Origin: Pseudoflavitalea rhizosphaerae
GTDB taxonomy: Bacteria > Bacteroidota > Bacteroidia > Chitinophagales > Chitinophagaceae
NCBI RefSeq assembly: GCF_003991355.1
Contig: NZ_RCSU01000011.1
Coordinates: 124,001-188,000 of the forward strand
DNA length: 64,000 nt
Direction: 5' to 3'
The stretch's first letter is position 1, and every line of letters begins with the position of its first letter. This document shows, one piece after another, positions 17,038 through 26,360 of this stretch. A program made the position numbers and the translations under genes. The notes beneath the pieces were generated by a model, which did no database searches, had not been told where the DNA came from, and worked only from the letters and a program-made list of their open reading frames with translations.

Positions 17038-18135
17038 ATGACCATTCAACAAGTGATCAGTTATCTTGAAGGGATCGCCCCGCCTGCATTGCAGGAGAGT
17101 TATGATAATGCGGGACTTCTTACCGGACAGGCCGGATGGCAGTGTACAGGCGTACTCTGTACATTGGATGCCACTGAAGATGTGATGCTTGAAGCTATCG
17201 ACAAGCGATGCAACCTGGTAGTGGCGCATCATCCCATCATTTTCGGAGGGCTGAAAAAGATCAATGGAAAGAATTATGTAGAAAAGACTGTTATCACAGC
17301 CATCAAGAATGATATTGCCATTTATGCCATACATACTAACCTGGACCATGTGATCTGTGGTGTGAATGGCCGGATGGCAGACAGGCTGGACCTGATCAAC
17401 CGCCGGATCTTATCTCCCAAAGAAGGCACCCTGAAAAAATTATTCACTTTTGTTCCGCATGCCCATGCAGAGAAAGTGCGGGATGCCCTCTTCCATGCCG
17501 GGGCCGGAGAGATCGGTAAATACAGTGAATGTAGTTTCGGAGTGGAGGGCACTGGCACATTCAGGGCAGGCGAAGGGGCCAATCCTTTTGTAGGTGAGCA
17601 GGGCAAGCGCCACCAGGAAAGGGAAACCAAACTTGAAGTGATTTTCCCCGCCTGGCTGCAATCCGCCGTGGTGCAGGCTTTGATTAAGTCGCACCCCTAT
17701 GAGGAAGTGGCTTATGATGTGGTGAGCCTGGCCAATGCCCATCCCGGGCAGGGCGCCGGATTGATCGGCGAGCTGGCTGCCCCCAAAACTGAACCAGAGT
17801 TTCTTGGCTTCCTGAAAGAGCGTTTCGACCTCCATGTGATCCGCCATACGCCTTTTACCGGGAAACCGGTCAGGAAGGTGGCTCTTTGCGGAGGCGCGGG
17901 CAGTTTTCTGGTTTTCAAGGCATTAGGAGCCGGCGCGGATATTTATATTACCGGCGATATGAAGTACCACGAGTTCTTCGATGCCAATGGAAGGATGATA
18001 ATCGCAGATATTGGCCATTTTGAAAGCGAACAGTTTACCACAGACCTGCTGGTTGATATTTTGCGGGAAAAATTCACTACCTTTGCCGTCCTTAAATCGG
18101 GTGTACCAACCAACCCGGTCAATTACTTTTATTGA
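17038..18135 (+). CDS. Nif3-like dinuclear metal centre protein
   Basis: A 365-aa protein of the NIF3/YbgI family with the metal-binding motifs VVAHHPIIFGGLK near residue 63, IYAIHTNLDH near 101 and DIGHFESEQF near 330. The middle insertion (about 125-235, ending in SHPYEEVAYDV) is the longer form common in Bacteroidota and Firmicutes. The family forms a toroidal hexamer with two metal ions per unit; its biochemical role is still unsettled. A TAnnTTCG-type promoter element (TACCTTCG) ends five bases before the ATG. The next gene is the usual zinc-ribbon partner. Confidence 0.93.
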   Translation: MTIQQVISYLEGIAPPALQESYDNAGLLTGQAGWQCTGVLCTLDATEDVMLEAIDKRCNLVVAHHPIIFGGLKKINGKNYVEKTVITAIKNDIAIYAIHTNLDHVICGVNGRMADRLDLINRRILSPKEGTLKKLFTFVPHAHAEKVRDALFHAGAGEIGKYSECSFGVEGTGTFRAGEGANPFVGEQGKRHQERETKLEVIFPAWLQSAVVQALIKSHPYEEVAYDVVSLANAHPGQGAGLIGELAAPKTEPEFLGFLKERFDLHVIRHTPFTGKPVRKVALCGGAGSFLVFKALGAGADIYITGDMKYHEFFDANGRMIIADIGHFESEQFTTDLLVDILREKFTTFAVLKSGVPTNPVNYFY

Positions 18136-18180
18136 TCCTGTTGGGCCCGGAAATAAACTTTATAATCTTTATCAAACAAT

Positions 18181-18936
18181 ATGGCGAACGTAAAAGAATA
18201 TTCTGTTGAGGAAAAATTATCCTCACTGGTTTCTCTGCAAAAAGTTGAGTCTAAAATAGACGAGATCCAGATCCTGAAAGGTGAGTTGCCGATGGAAGTG
18301 AGCGATCTGGAAGATGAAATCCAGGGACTGAATGCCCGCCAGACACGTATTGAGGAAGAGATCAACGGTATTCAGGAGTTCATCAACTCCAAGAAGAACC
18401 TGATCAAGGAAGCAGAAGCCCTGATCAAGAAATACGAAAAGCAAAGCGAGAATGTAAAGAACAGCCGCGAGTTCGAAGCGATCAACAAAGAGATCGAAAT
18501 GCAGCAACTGGAGATGAAGCTGGCTGAAAAACATATCCGCGATGCAAACGAAGAGATCGCAGACAAAGTGGTGGTACTCGACAAAGCAAAAAAGAACATC
18601 GCTAATAAAGATGGTGTATTGAACACCAAAAAAGCAGAACTGGAAAAGATCATCGCCGGAACTGAGAAAGAAGAAAAACACTTCGCCAAGCTGGCTTCCG
18701 ATGCCCGCGAGAAAGTGGAAGAGCGCCTGCTCGTTTCTTTCGACCGCATCCGTAAGAACTACCGCAATGGCCTGGCCGTTGTACCGGTAGAACGTGATGC
18801 CTGCGGTGGTTGCTTCAATGCGATCCCCCCTCAGCGTCAGAGTGAGATCCGTCAACGCAAAAAGATCATCGTTTGTGAGAACTGCGGACGTATCCTCGTT
18901 GACAGGGACCTGTTCGATTCAGTTGATGTGAAGTAA
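18181..18936 (+). CDS. Coiled-coil protein with C4-type zinc ribbon
   Basis: A 251-aa protein. Residues 10-190 are an almost continuous charged coiled coil, and the C-terminus holds a four-Cys zinc ribbon, CGGCFNAIPP then VCENCGRIL. This matches the zf-RING_7 family (chlamydial CdsZ/CT398-like), which is often encoded next to nif3 as here, 45 bases downstream. It is thought to bind nucleic acids or act as an adaptor; the exact role is unknown. A terminator follows at 18991. Confidence 0.9.
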   Translation: MANVKEYSVEEKLSSLVSLQKVESKIDEIQILKGELPMEVSDLEDEIQGLNARQTRIEEEINGIQEFINSKKNLIKEAEALIKKYEKQSENVKNSREFEAINKEIEMQQLEMKLAEKHIRDANEEIADKVVVLDKAKKNIANKDGVLNTKKAELEKIIAGTEKEEKHFAKLASDAREKVEERLLVSFDRIRKNYRNGLAVVPVERDACGGCFNAIPPQRQSEIRQRKKIIVCENCGRILVDRDLFDSVDVK

Positions 18937-18990
18937 GGCCCGCGAACAGCACGACTTCGTGTTTTTGTACCTTAGTAATATTTTGGCAGT

Positions 18991-19020
18991 AAACTCCTCC
19001 CTCATGGGGGGAGTTTTTTT
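18991..19020 (+). terminator. Rho-independent terminator after nif3 and zinc-ribbon genes
   Basis: The stem AAACTCCTCCC against GGGGGGAGTTT (one G-T pair) with loop TCAT is followed by seven T. Confidence 0.85.
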
Positions 19021-19037
19021 ATGTACTATATTGCAGC

Positions 19038-20561
19038 ATGACGAATGTGCTGCTCTATGCCTCCCATCGCCAATATCTTCGCTTGCTTGCTGCAAGCATG
19101 TTCTTCTGTCTCTTTACCTTTTCCTCCCGGGCGCAAAAGGTTTTCGATTTCAATAATGAATGCCGTACCGCTTACAAAGAGATCCTGAGCCTCAAACTGC
19201 AGAACGGACAAAAGATGCTGGATGAAGAAAAACAAAAGCATCCCAATAACCTGGTGCCTTACCTGCTGGAAAACTATATCGATTTCTTCGTGCTCTTCTT
19301 CAATGAAGACCCGAAAGAATTTGAGAAAAGATTTCCGAACCGCGATCAGCGACTGGCCCTTTTCGACCAGGGGCCCACAGATTCGCCTTTCTTCCTGTAC
19401 TCCAAAGCAGTGGTCCATTTTCAATGGGCTGCTATCAGGATCAAATTCGGTTATAGATGGGATGCAGGTTGGGAGTTCCGCCGCTCCTTTTTGCAGGCAA
19501 AAGAGAATCTCGAAAATTTCCCTTCGTTCTCACCCAATAAATTGTACCACGGAGCTATGCAGGTAACGGTTGGCACTATTCCCGATGGTTACAAATGGCT
19601 TTCCAACCTGCTCGGTATGAAAGGCAATATCAAAGAAGGAATGAGAAGTGTTGAACAATTCGTGAGGGGAAACGATGAATGGGAAAACCTCTTTCACGAT
19701 GAATCCATCTTTTATTACTGCTATCTACAATTCTATATTCAGAACAATAAAGAAGGCGTTGCAAAATTTATTAAAAGCCAGCAGCTGGACCTGGTGAACA
19801 ATCATCTCTTTGCATACCTTGCCAGTAACCTTGCATTGAATAATCAGGACAGTGAACGTGCAGAGGATATTCTGGAAAAAAGGAATAAAGGGTCCGAATA
19901 TCTTTCCACTTCCATATGGGACCTGGAAATGGGTTATGTGAAATTGCACAAACTGCAGCCCGATGCCGCACAATATTTCGATAAGTTCCTGAAAAATTTC
20001 AAAGGGAAATTCTACGTTAAGGATGTCTTACAAAAACTGAGCTGGCATTATTACCTGGCGGGAGACCAGGAGAAAGCCAACTGGTACCGTGCCGAAGTGC
20101 TCAAACGTGGCAATACAGATACGGAAGCAGACAAGCAGGCGCAGAAAGAAGCGAAGACCGGCAGGTGGCCCAACAAGACTTTATTACAGGCCAGGTTGTT
20201 GAACGATGGCGGTTATTATAAAGAAGCGCTTCGCCTCCTGCATGGAAAATCAGTTTCAGATTATCATGCCGTGGAAGATAAATTGGAGCTGTCGTATCGT
20301 GTTGGAAGATTGTATGATGATATGGGAGCAGATACGGCAGCCATTCCATTTTATAAGGAAGCCATCAAATTGGGAGAACTCCGGAAAGAATATTTCGCCG
20401 CCCGTGCGGCATTGCAATTGGGCATGCTCTATGAAGGGAAGGGAGATAAAACAACCGCCATTACCTGGTACGAGCGTTGTATGAAAATGCCCGACCATGA
20501 TTATAAGAACTCTCTGGACCAGCGCGCCAAGGCAGGAGTAGCCAGGTGCAAGGGAAATTAG
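19038..20561 (+). CDS. Secreted TPR-repeat protein
   Basis: A 507-aa protein with a signal peptide (LLAASMFFCLFTFSSRAQK, cut after about residue 33) and mostly helical repeats. The clearest TPR units are near the C-terminus (LSYRVGRLYDDMGADTAAIPFYKEA, then ALQLGMLYEGKGDKTTAI, each with the typical G/A/Y spacing). Probably periplasmic. No enzymatic motif is seen. It is followed after 28 bases by the first copy of the palindromic repeat and then by recN. Confidence 0.8.
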   Translation: MTNVLLYASHRQYLRLLAASMFFCLFTFSSRAQKVFDFNNECRTAYKEILSLKLQNGQKMLDEEKQKHPNNLVPYLLENYIDFFVLFFNEDPKEFEKRFPNRDQRLALFDQGPTDSPFFLYSKAVVHFQWAAIRIKFGYRWDAGWEFRRSFLQAKENLENFPSFSPNKLYHGAMQVTVGTIPDGYKWLSNLLGMKGNIKEGMRSVEQFVRGNDEWENLFHDESIFYYCYLQFYIQNNKEGVAKFIKSQQLDLVNNHLFAYLASNLALNNQDSERAEDILEKRNKGSEYLSTSIWDLEMGYVKLHKLQPDAAQYFDKFLKNFKGKFYVKDVLQKLSWHYYLAGDQEKANWYRAEVLKRGNTDTEADKQAQKEAKTGRWPNKTLLQARLLNDGGYYKEALRLLHGKSVSDYHAVEDKLELSYRVGRLYDDMGADTAAIPFYKEAIKLGELRKEYFAARAALQLGMLYEGKGDKTTAITWYERCMKMPDHDYKNSLDQRAKAGVARCKGN

Positions 20562-20588
20562 TGGGCTGGGGAAATTAGAGGGCTGGCT

Positions 20589-20690
20589 GTCGCTCGCCTC
20601 CTGGCGAGTGACTTCTATTTTGTCGCCTCCGGCGACGCAGTGTTCGCCGGAGGCGAACCAATACTGGTCACTCGCCGGGAGGCGAGCGAC
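20589..20690. repeat. Palindromic intergenic repeat, copy 1
   Basis: A 102-bp element between the TPR gene and recN, made of four short hairpins with cores TCGCC-n-GGCGA. The outer arms (GTCGCTCGCCTCCTGGCGAG and CTCGCCGGGAGGCGAGCGAC) are mutual inverted repeats. It is nearly the same as the elements at 23362 and 38152. In the outer hairpin loops the bases differ from the other copies on both sides, so pairing is mostly kept. Confidence 0.9.
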
Positions 20691-20756
20691 TGCAGCAACC
20701 TGATGTTGCGTGAATTTTTCCGATTCTCAGTTTTTCAAATTAATTTGCCTCCACCT

Positions 20757-22415
20757 ATGCTTAAACGTCTTCACATCCAGAATTACGCCATCATCGATGA
20801 GCTGGAGATCGCATTCTCTGCAAAGCTGAATATCATCACCGGTGAAACAGGCGCTGGTAAATCAATACTCATGGGTGCTTTGTCGCTGATACTCGGCGAC
20901 CGTGCAGATCCATCTGTTCTGCTGAACAAGGAAAAGAAATGTGTGGTGGAAGGCACCTTTGCTACCGAAGGCAGGAAGGTGATCAAACAATTCCTGCGCG
21001 AGCATGATCTTGATGCCGAAGAGGAACTGGTGATCCGCCGCGAGATCGCTGCCAATGGCAAGAGCCGCGCCTTTGTGAACGATACCCCAGTTAACCTGGA
21101 GCAACTGCGTCAACTCAGCAATGTACTGGTTGACCTGCATCGTCAGTTCGATACACTGGAACTGGGTGAAAGTCTTTTCCAGCGCGAAGTGATCGATGCC
21201 ATGGCCGGTACTGCCGATCAGCTGCAGCAATACAAAACTGTATTCCAGCACTGGTATCATACCAAACAGGAACTGGAAGAATTGCTGCAACAGAAAAATC
21301 AATTCACCAAAGAATTCGATTACAACAAATTCCTGTTCGACGAATTGCAGGAAGCAGGGCTTCGTGAAAATGAACTGGAGGAAGCAGAAGCCCATCTTAA
21401 ATTGCTCAGTAATGCAGAAGGCATCAAGAATACACTCAATAAGGTTTCATTTGAATTGAGTGAAGGCGAGCAACCGATGGTGCAGCAACTCAAAGCGCTC
21501 TGTCATCAGTTGCAGTCGTTCTCCGAATTGCACACAGCCATTCCCGTTATCCTGCAAAGATTACAATCCGCGCAGATAGAGATCCAGGATATTGCCGATG
21601 AGATCGAAGGACTGAATGATAAAGTGAATTTCGATCCGCAGCAACTGGAGCAACTCAATGATAGGATCTCCACTGGTTACAAACTCCTGAAGAAACATGG
21701 TGTGAAAACCACCAATGAACTGTTGGAGATCCGTGATCAGCTCGATAATAAATTACAGGCTGTACTGAATATCGATGATGCGATCCTTAGTAAAGAAAAA
21801 GCCGCTGCCCAACTGCAGGATGAAGCTGTTGCATTAGCGGCCAAACTCACTGCGCAACGTCAGAAGCAGGTGAAGCCTTTGCAGGACACGGTGAACAAGC
21901 TGCTGGCGCAGGTAGGTATGCCGAATGCGAGATTGCAGGTGGATATTCAGCCTTGTGCTAACCTGCAGGACCATGGGGCAGACAATATCGAATTCCTCTT
22001 CGATGCCAATAAAAGCAACCGGTTTGAGCCCATCCGGAAAGTGGCAAGTGGTGGTGAATTGAGCAGGCTGATGCTTTGCATCAAATCGCTGGTGGCTCAA
22101 TCGCTTGACCTGGCCACGCTGATCTTTGATGAGATCGATACCGGTATTTCCGGTGAGGCGGCTAAACAAGTGGGCATTATAATGAAGGACCTGGCAAAGA
22201 AACGTCAGGTGATCAGTATCACCCACCAGCCGCAGATCGCCGGAAAGGCCGATGCACACTACTTCGTGTACAAAGAGATAAGGGGCGGGCAGATCAAAAC
22301 GAATATCAGGGAACTAAGCAGGGAAGAGCGCATCACTGCCATCGCGCAGATGCTGAGCGGGGAGAAACCTACGGCTGCTGCGTTGGAGAATGCCCGTGAA
22401 ATGGTGATGAACTAA
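20757..22415 (+). CDS. recN: DNA repair protein RecN
   Basis: A 552-aa SMC-like repair ATPase, full length for the family. Walker A is ITGETGAGKSILMGAL near residue 30, the central region is coiled coil, the ABC signature is VASGGELSRLMLCIKSL near 425, Walker B is ATLIFDEIDTGISGEAA, and the end is SITHQPQIA plus LSGEKPTAAA. RecN acts early in double-strand break repair with RecA. The start is the ATG at 20757 (MLKRLHIQNYAI), which matches the family; a longer frame would run back into the palindromic repeat and is rejected. Confidence 0.97.
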   Translation: MLKRLHIQNYAIIDELEIAFSAKLNIITGETGAGKSILMGALSLILGDRADPSVLLNKEKKCVVEGTFATEGRKVIKQFLREHDLDAEEELVIRREIAANGKSRAFVNDTPVNLEQLRQLSNVLVDLHRQFDTLELGESLFQREVIDAMAGTADQLQQYKTVFQHWYHTKQELEELLQQKNQFTKEFDYNKFLFDELQEAGLRENELEEAEAHLKLLSNAEGIKNTLNKVSFELSEGEQPMVQQLKALCHQLQSFSELHTAIPVILQRLQSAQIEIQDIADEIEGLNDKVNFDPQQLEQLNDRISTGYKLLKKHGVKTTNELLEIRDQLDNKLQAVLNIDDAILSKEKAAAQLQDEAVALAAKLTAQRQKQVKPLQDTVNKLLAQVGMPNARLQVDIQPCANLQDHGADNIEFLFDANKSNRFEPIRKVASGGELSRLMLCIKSLVAQSLDLATLIFDEIDTGISGEAAKQVGIIMKDLAKKRQVISITHQPQIAGKADAHYFVYKEIRGGQIKTNIRELSREERITAIAQMLSGEKPTAAALENAREMVMN

Positions 22416-22418
22416 AGT

Positions 22419-22437
22419 GTAAATGTTATACATTTAC
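22419..22437. promoter_or_regulatory. Inverted repeat upstream of fabI
   Basis: GTAAATG and CATTTAC with a five-base spacer (TTATA), three bases after the recN stop and 43 before fabI. No T run follows, so it is not a standard terminator. It may be an operator of the fabI promoter. Weak on its own. Confidence 0.3.
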
Positions 22438-22479
22438 CGCCGCTAACGAAAAACCTATAATAAAGTACAAACAACCATT

Positions 22480-23292
22480 ATGTCGTACAACTTACTCAAA
22501 GGAAAGAAAGGGATCATCTTCGGAGCACTGGATGAAAAGTCTATTGCCTGGAGAACTGCACTGCGTTGTCATGAAGAAGGAGCCCAGCTCGTGTTGACCA
22601 ATGCGCCTGTAGCCATGCGCATGGGAGAGATCAACAAACTGGCAGAAGCAGTGAACGCCCCTGTAATTCCTGCTGATGTAACCAATATGGACGATCTGAA
22701 GAAACTGTTCGAAGGAGCGATGGCGCATTTCGGTGGTAAGATCGATTTTGTTCTTCACTCCGTTGCCATGGGCATGAACGTGCGTAAAGGAAAACATTAC
22801 ACTGATCTCGATTATAATTTCAGTCAGAAAACACTCGATATATCTTCCCTCAGTCTTCACCGTGTGCTGAAAACAGCCTGGGATATGGATGCGCTGAATG
22901 AGTGGGGAAGCGTAGCTGCATTAACTTATATCGCTGCACAACGTGTATTCCCTGATTACAATGAAATGGCTGATGCCAAAGCATTGCTGGAAAGCGTAGC
23001 GCGCAGCTTTGGATATCATTATGGTGTACGTAAGAAAGTACGCGTGAATACCGTGTCACAAAGCCCGGTAAAAACAACTGCAGGCGGTGGTGTGAAAGGG
23101 TTTGATGGCTTCATGAGCTATGCTGAAAAGATGAGCCCGCTGGGGAATGCTTCAGCAGACAATTGCGCTGATTACCTGGTAACACTTTTCAGTGATCTCA
23201 CCAAAATGGTGACTATGCAAAATCTCTTCCACGATGGTGGATTCTCATTCACCGGCGTTACACAAGAGGTGATTGATCAAATGGAAAAATAA
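22480..23292 (+). CDS. fabI: Enoyl-[acyl-carrier-protein] reductase (NADH)
   Basis: A 270-aa short-chain reductase of the FabI type. It has the altered nucleotide-binding start GIIFGALDEKSIAW, the LHSVAMG segment, and the catalytic Tyr and Lys with six residues between them (YNEMADAK). The first active-site Tyr lies in LTYIAAQR. The end carries VKTTAGGGVKGFDGF and the substrate loop. It catalyses the last step of the fatty acid elongation cycle and is the target of triclosan-type inhibitors in other bacteria. It stands alone behind recN with an inverted repeat upstream and a terminator downstream. Confidence 0.96.
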   Translation: MSYNLLKGKKGIIFGALDEKSIAWRTALRCHEEGAQLVLTNAPVAMRMGEINKLAEAVNAPVIPADVTNMDDLKKLFEGAMAHFGGKIDFVLHSVAMGMNVRKGKHYTDLDYNFSQKTLDISSLSLHRVLKTAWDMDALNEWGSVAALTYIAAQRVFPDYNEMADAKALLESVARSFGYHYGVRKKVRVNTVSQSPVKTTAGGGVKGFDGFMSYAEKMSPLGNASADNCADYLVTLFSDLTKMVTMQNLFHDGGFSFTGVTQEVIDQMEK

Positions 23293-23324
23293 ACGCTGTT
23301 ATTGATAGTTGAAGGTTTTACAAT

Positions 23325-23354
23325 AAAGGGCTGACCAAACAGGTTGGCCCTTTT
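23325..23354 (+). terminator. Rho-independent terminator after fabI
   Basis: The stem AAAGGGCTGACC against GGTTGGCCCTTT has G-T wobbles, followed by T. The palindromic repeat copy 2 starts eight bases later. Confidence 0.8.
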
Positions 23355-23361
23355 ACTTTGA

Positions 23362-23479
23362 GTGTGGCCAGTCGCTCGCCTCTGGCGAGTGACTTCTGTT
23401 TAGTCGCCTCCGGCGACGCGGTGTTCGCCGGAGGCGAACAAATACAAGTCACTCGCCAGAGGCGAGCGACTGGCCACAC
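23362..23479. repeat. Palindromic intergenic repeat, copy 2
   Basis: The most symmetrical copy. The outer arms pair perfectly over 34 bases (from GTGTGGCCAGTCGCTCGCC inward), and two inner hairpins with cores TCGCCTCCGGCGA and TTCGCCGGAGGCGAA lie between them. It sits after the fabI terminator and before the convergent DUF2795 terminator, so outside coding transcripts. Confidence 0.9.
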
Positions 23480-23498
23480 GCTGATTTCTTACGGGCAT

Positions 23499-23526
23499 AA
23501 AAAAGACTGCCTGTAATCAGACAGCC
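23499..23526 (-). terminator. Rho-independent terminator of the DUF2795 gene
   Basis: Read on the - strand: stem GGCTGTCTG against CAGGCAGTC (two wobble pairs), loop ATTA, then six T. It lies 38 bases after the stop codon. Confidence 0.7.
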
Positions 23527-23564
23527 TTCACTCATTCAATAATTTTAAGATCCGCGCCCGGGGA

Positions 23565-23786
23565 TCAATACTCGTCTTCGTTGAAGAAAAAGTCATCCTG
23601 GCTGGGATAATCGGGCCATATGTCCTCAATACCCTCATAGATCTCCCCCTCGTCTTCCAACTCCTGAAGGTTCTCTACTACCTCAATGGGTGCGCCGCTG
23701 CGGATAGCATAGTCAATCAGCTCGTCTTTGGTTGCAGGCCAGGGAGCATCTTCCAGGTAGGAGGCTAATTCAAGTGTCCAAAACAT
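23565..23786 (-). CDS. DUF2795 domain protein
   Basis: A 73-aa acidic protein with the DUF2795 pattern: LEDAPWPATKDELIDYAIRSG, then an ENLQELEDEGEIYE segment, and a tail of Asp, Glu and Phe. Small proteins of this kind are common and highly conserved in Bacteroidota, but the function is not known. Single gene with its own terminator. The 228 bases to the divergent lolD gene hold both promoters. Confidence 0.85.
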   Translation of the reverse strand: MFWTLELASYLEDAPWPATKDELIDYAIRSGAPIEVVENLQELEDEGEIYEGIEDIWPDYPSQDDFFFNEDEY

Positions 23787-24014
23787 GTCTGCCTGTTTTA
23801 ATTGTTTATCTGGAAATTAGAGAAATTTTTAAAAAAGATACGATACCTCAGGATACCAATTTTTTCGCAAAAGTAACCCTCTAATTGAAAAAACCAAATC
23901 TATCTTTAAGAAGTGGACGGAACATTTTCTTAAATTTTCCCGCTCCCCATTTCAACTGGCTTCCGGGCCGATGGATTGTAGTATCTTGACGCCTTATTCG
24001 TTAATCCTCAACGT

Positions 24015-24665
24015 ATGTTATCTGCCACAGGTATTCAGAAGAATTACGGTCAGTTATGGGTGTTGAAAGGAGTGGACATCAATATCGCCCAGGGCGAAAT
24101 TGCCAGCATTGTAGGCCCTTCCGGATCCGGGAAAAGTACACTCCTGCATATACTCGGCACCCTTGATAAGCCGGATAAAGGCCAGGTTTCTATCAACGGG
24201 CAGGCCATCAATTTCCTGAACGACCGGCAGGTTGCGGCATTCCGTAACAAGCATATCGGATTCGTTTTCCAATTCCACCACCTCCTTCCGGAATTCTCAG
24301 CTTTGGAAAATGTGTGTATCCCCGGCTGGATCGCCGGAAGAAAAAAGAAGGAAGTAGCGGACCGCGCCGTACATCTCCTGCAAACCCTGGGCCTGGGAGA
24401 CCGCACCAATAACAAACCCAATGAGCTCTCCGGCGGTGAACAGCAACGTGTAGCCGTAGCCCGCGCCCTGATCAACAGTCCCAGGATCGTATTTGCGGAT
24501 GAGCCTACCGGTAACCTGGACTCAGCCAATGCAAGGGAGCTTCACCAGCTCTTCTTCGACCTGCGCAAACAATTCAACCAGACCTTCCTGATTGTTACGC
24601 ATAACGAAGAACTGGCGCAGATGAGCGACAGGATCCTTCACATGAAAGATGGGAATATCATCTAA
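24015..24665 (+). CDS. lolD: LolD-like ABC ATPase (lipoprotein release type)
   Basis: A 216-aa ATPase of the MacB/LolD/FtsE type. Walker A is [18 protein letters not shown], the Q-loop [16 protein letters not shown], the signature [15 protein letters not shown], Walker [16 protein letters not shown] and the switch His IVTHNEEL. The residues HHLLPEF after the Q-loop agree with LolD proteins, which drive release of lipoproteins from the inner membrane with LolC/E. The permease genes are not next to it, as is usual in Bacteroidota. Its end overlaps the end of the convergent adenosyltransferase gene by four bases. Confidence 0.8.
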   Translation: MLSATGIQKNYGQLWVLKGVDINIAQGEIASIVGPSGSGKSTLLHILGTLDKPDKGQVSINGQAINFLNDRQVAAFRNKHIGFVFQFHHLLPEFSALENVCIPGWIAGRKKKEVADRAVHLLQTLGLGDRTNNKPNELSGGEQQRVAVARALINSPRIVFADEPTGNLDSANARELHQLFFDLRKQFNQTFLIVTHNEELAQMSDRILHMKDGNII

Positions 24666-25222
24666 CCCCGGGGCTTCCACGCAATCTCGGAAATGCCCAT
24701 GGTATGGCCAACATAGCGGCCCAATACAAAAAGATAATCGCTAAGGCGGTTGAGGTATTGTAAAATGATGGGTTCTACTTCATGACTTTCCAGCTCCAGC
24801 CTCACACAACAGCGTTCGGCCCTCCGGCAGACGCAACGTGCAATGTGTAACTGCGATACAGCAGGATGACCGCCCGGCAGGATGAAGAATTTCATCACGG
24901 GCAGTGTTTCATTCATTTTGTCGATCGCTTTTTCCAGTGCGGTAACATCGTCCGGCAATAAATCCGGGATCTTCATTTTGGGTTCCTTTTCGGGATCGCA
25001 GGCAAGTGCTGCGCCTACAACAAAGAGCCTGTCCTGCACGGATTGCAGCAACTCACGCGCCGGCTCATCCGAAATGAGGTCGCGGCTGAGACCGATGAAT
25101 GAATTGAGCTCATCCACCGTTCCATATGCTTCTATGCGGAGATCTGATTTGGGAACTTTGGTGCCGCCGATCAGGGAAGTGTTTCCTTTGTCGCCGGTTT
25201 TTGTATAGATCTTGAGTGACAT
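24662..25222 (-). CDS. Corrinoid adenosyltransferase, PduO type
   Basis: A 186-aa protein with the PduO/MMAB fingerprint. The N-terminal [20 protein letters not shown] binds [22 protein letters not shown] is the conserved second motif, and [11 protein letters not shown] with [15 protein letters not shown] is the C-terminal part. It transfers the adenosyl group of ATP to cob(I)alamin to make coenzyme B12. No B12-dependent enzyme is encoded nearby. First convergent to lolD, then followed upstream on the same strand by an ABC ATPase gene 26 bases away. Confidence 0.93.
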   Translation of the reverse strand: MSLKIYTKTGDKGNTSLIGGTKVPKSDLRIEAYGTVDELNSFIGLSRDLISDEPARELLQSVQDRLFVVGAALACDPEKEPKMKIPDLLPDDVTALEKAIDKMNETLPVMKFFILPGGHPAVSQLHIARCVCRRAERCCVRLELESHEVEPIILQYLNRLSDYLFVLGRYVGHTMGISEIAWKPRG

Positions 25223-25248
25223 GATATTGGTGTTGAAAAGTGCTGCGC

Positions 25249-25953
25249 TTACGCATGCTGAAGAGTGCCTGCCTGCGTTTTGTCGCTTTCAATGAGGCCG
25301 TCACGCAGTCGCACAATGCGTTTTGCGTGGTTGGCGATATCTTCTTCGTGGGTTACCAGTACAACCGTGTTGCCACCAGCCTGGATCTTCCCGAAGATAT
25401 CCATGATCTCGATAGAAGTTTTCGTATCCAGGTTACCGGTGGGTTCATCAGCAAGGATCAGTGAAGGATTGTTCACCAGCGCACGCGCGATGGCTACACG
25501 CTGACACTGACCACCGGACAATTCATTTGGTTTATGATGGCTTCTGTCTTGCAATCCAACTTTCCCGATCACGTCCATGGCCATTTCCGTTCTCTGTTTG
25601 CGGCCGATACCGGCATACACCAGTGGCAGGGCTACATTTTCGAGTGCAGTCAGGCGGGGGAGGAGATTGAATTGCTGGAATACGAAACCGATCTCCCTGT
25701 TACGGATATCCGCCAGGCTATCGTCTGCCATCTTGCTTACATCATGTCCGTTCAATACGTATTTACCACCTGTGGGTGAGTCCAGGCAACCGAGGATATT
25801 CATGAGGGTACTCTTGCCCGAGCCGGAAGGGCCCATCAGTGCTACGTACTCATTTTTCATAATATCCAGGTCGATACCTTTCAGTACCTGTAATTCCTGT
25901 TTGCCCATGTAATAACTCTTGCGGATACCTTCGAGGTGGATGATTGATTGCAT
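25249..25953 (-). CDS. ABC transporter ATP-binding protein, MacB type
   Basis: A 234-aa ATPase with Walker [20 protein letters not shown]-loop [16 protein letters not shown], signature [15 protein letters not shown], Walker [17 protein letters not shown] and His VLVTHEEDI. The sequence fits the MacB/YknY branch, which works with a FtsX-like permease to move peptides or lipoproteins. No permease gene adjoins it. It lies ten bases after gatC and 26 before the adenosyltransferase, so the three - strand genes may be co-transcribed. Confidence 0.88.
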   Translation of the reverse strand: MQSIIHLEGIRKSYYMGKQELQVLKGIDLDIMKNEYVALMGPSGSGKSTLMNILGCLDSPTGGKYVLNGHDVSKMADDSLADIRNREIGFVFQQFNLLPRLTALENVALPLVYAGIGRKQRTEMAMDVIGKVGLQDRSHHKPNELSGGQCQRVAIARALVNNPSLILADEPTGNLDTKTSIEIMDIFGKIQAGGNTVVLVTHEEDIANHAKRIVRLRDGLIESDKTQAGTLQHA

Positions 25954-25963
25954 GCGGATCGGT

Positions 25964-26260
25964 TTAGCCTTCTTTTCTGATTACTTTAGGCACTTTGAAG
26001 AAAACACCATCGGTGCCGGGAGCATTCTTCAGGCCTTCTGCTCTTGAGATGGAACCTTTGACCTCATCTTCCCTCAATACATTAAAGTTGTCTGTCATGT
26101 GTAAGAGGGGAGGCACACCCGTTGTGTCCAGCTCATTCAGTTTGTCGACGAAAGCGATCATTCGTTGCAGGTCATTCGAAATAATTTCTTTTTCCGCTTC
26201 GCTGAACTGGAGCCGCGCCAGGTTGGCCAGGTTCTCTACCATTGCGTCATTTACTTCCAT
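25964..26260 (-). CDS. gatC: Asp/Glu-tRNA amidotransferase subunit C
   Basis: A 98-aa protein starting at the ATG at 26260 ([17 protein letters not shown]), which aligns with GatC. The conserved pieces are [13 protein letters not shown] near residue 9, [19 protein letters not shown] in the middle, LREDEV, and [14 protein letters not shown] at the end. GatC stabilises the GatA/GatB amidotransferase that makes Gln-tRNA or Asn-tRNA. The 26-residue longer frame upstream runs into the divergent trpS promoter and is not supported. Confidence 0.93.
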   Translation of the reverse strand: MEVNDAMVENLANLARLQFSEAEKEIISNDLQRMIAFVDKLNELDTTGVPPLLHMTDNFNVLREDEVKGSISRAEGLKNAPGTDGVFFKVPKVIRKEG

Positions 26261-26360
26261 ACTTAACAAAAATAACTGGTTTTGCCAGACTTTTCGGGAG
26301 AATAGGATAAAAGGTTTGTTACACTTTAAAAACGCCAACGTTTCTTATCTTCGCCCCCTT

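Noticed and set aside
20640-20756. Longer RecN start running back into the palindromic repeat
   Set aside because: The extra residues are encoded by the repeat and do not belong to RecN; the ATG at 20757 matches the family start.
25995-26360. Long N-terminal extension of TrpS
   Set aside because: It is the antisense of gatC; the family start is the ATG at 26361.
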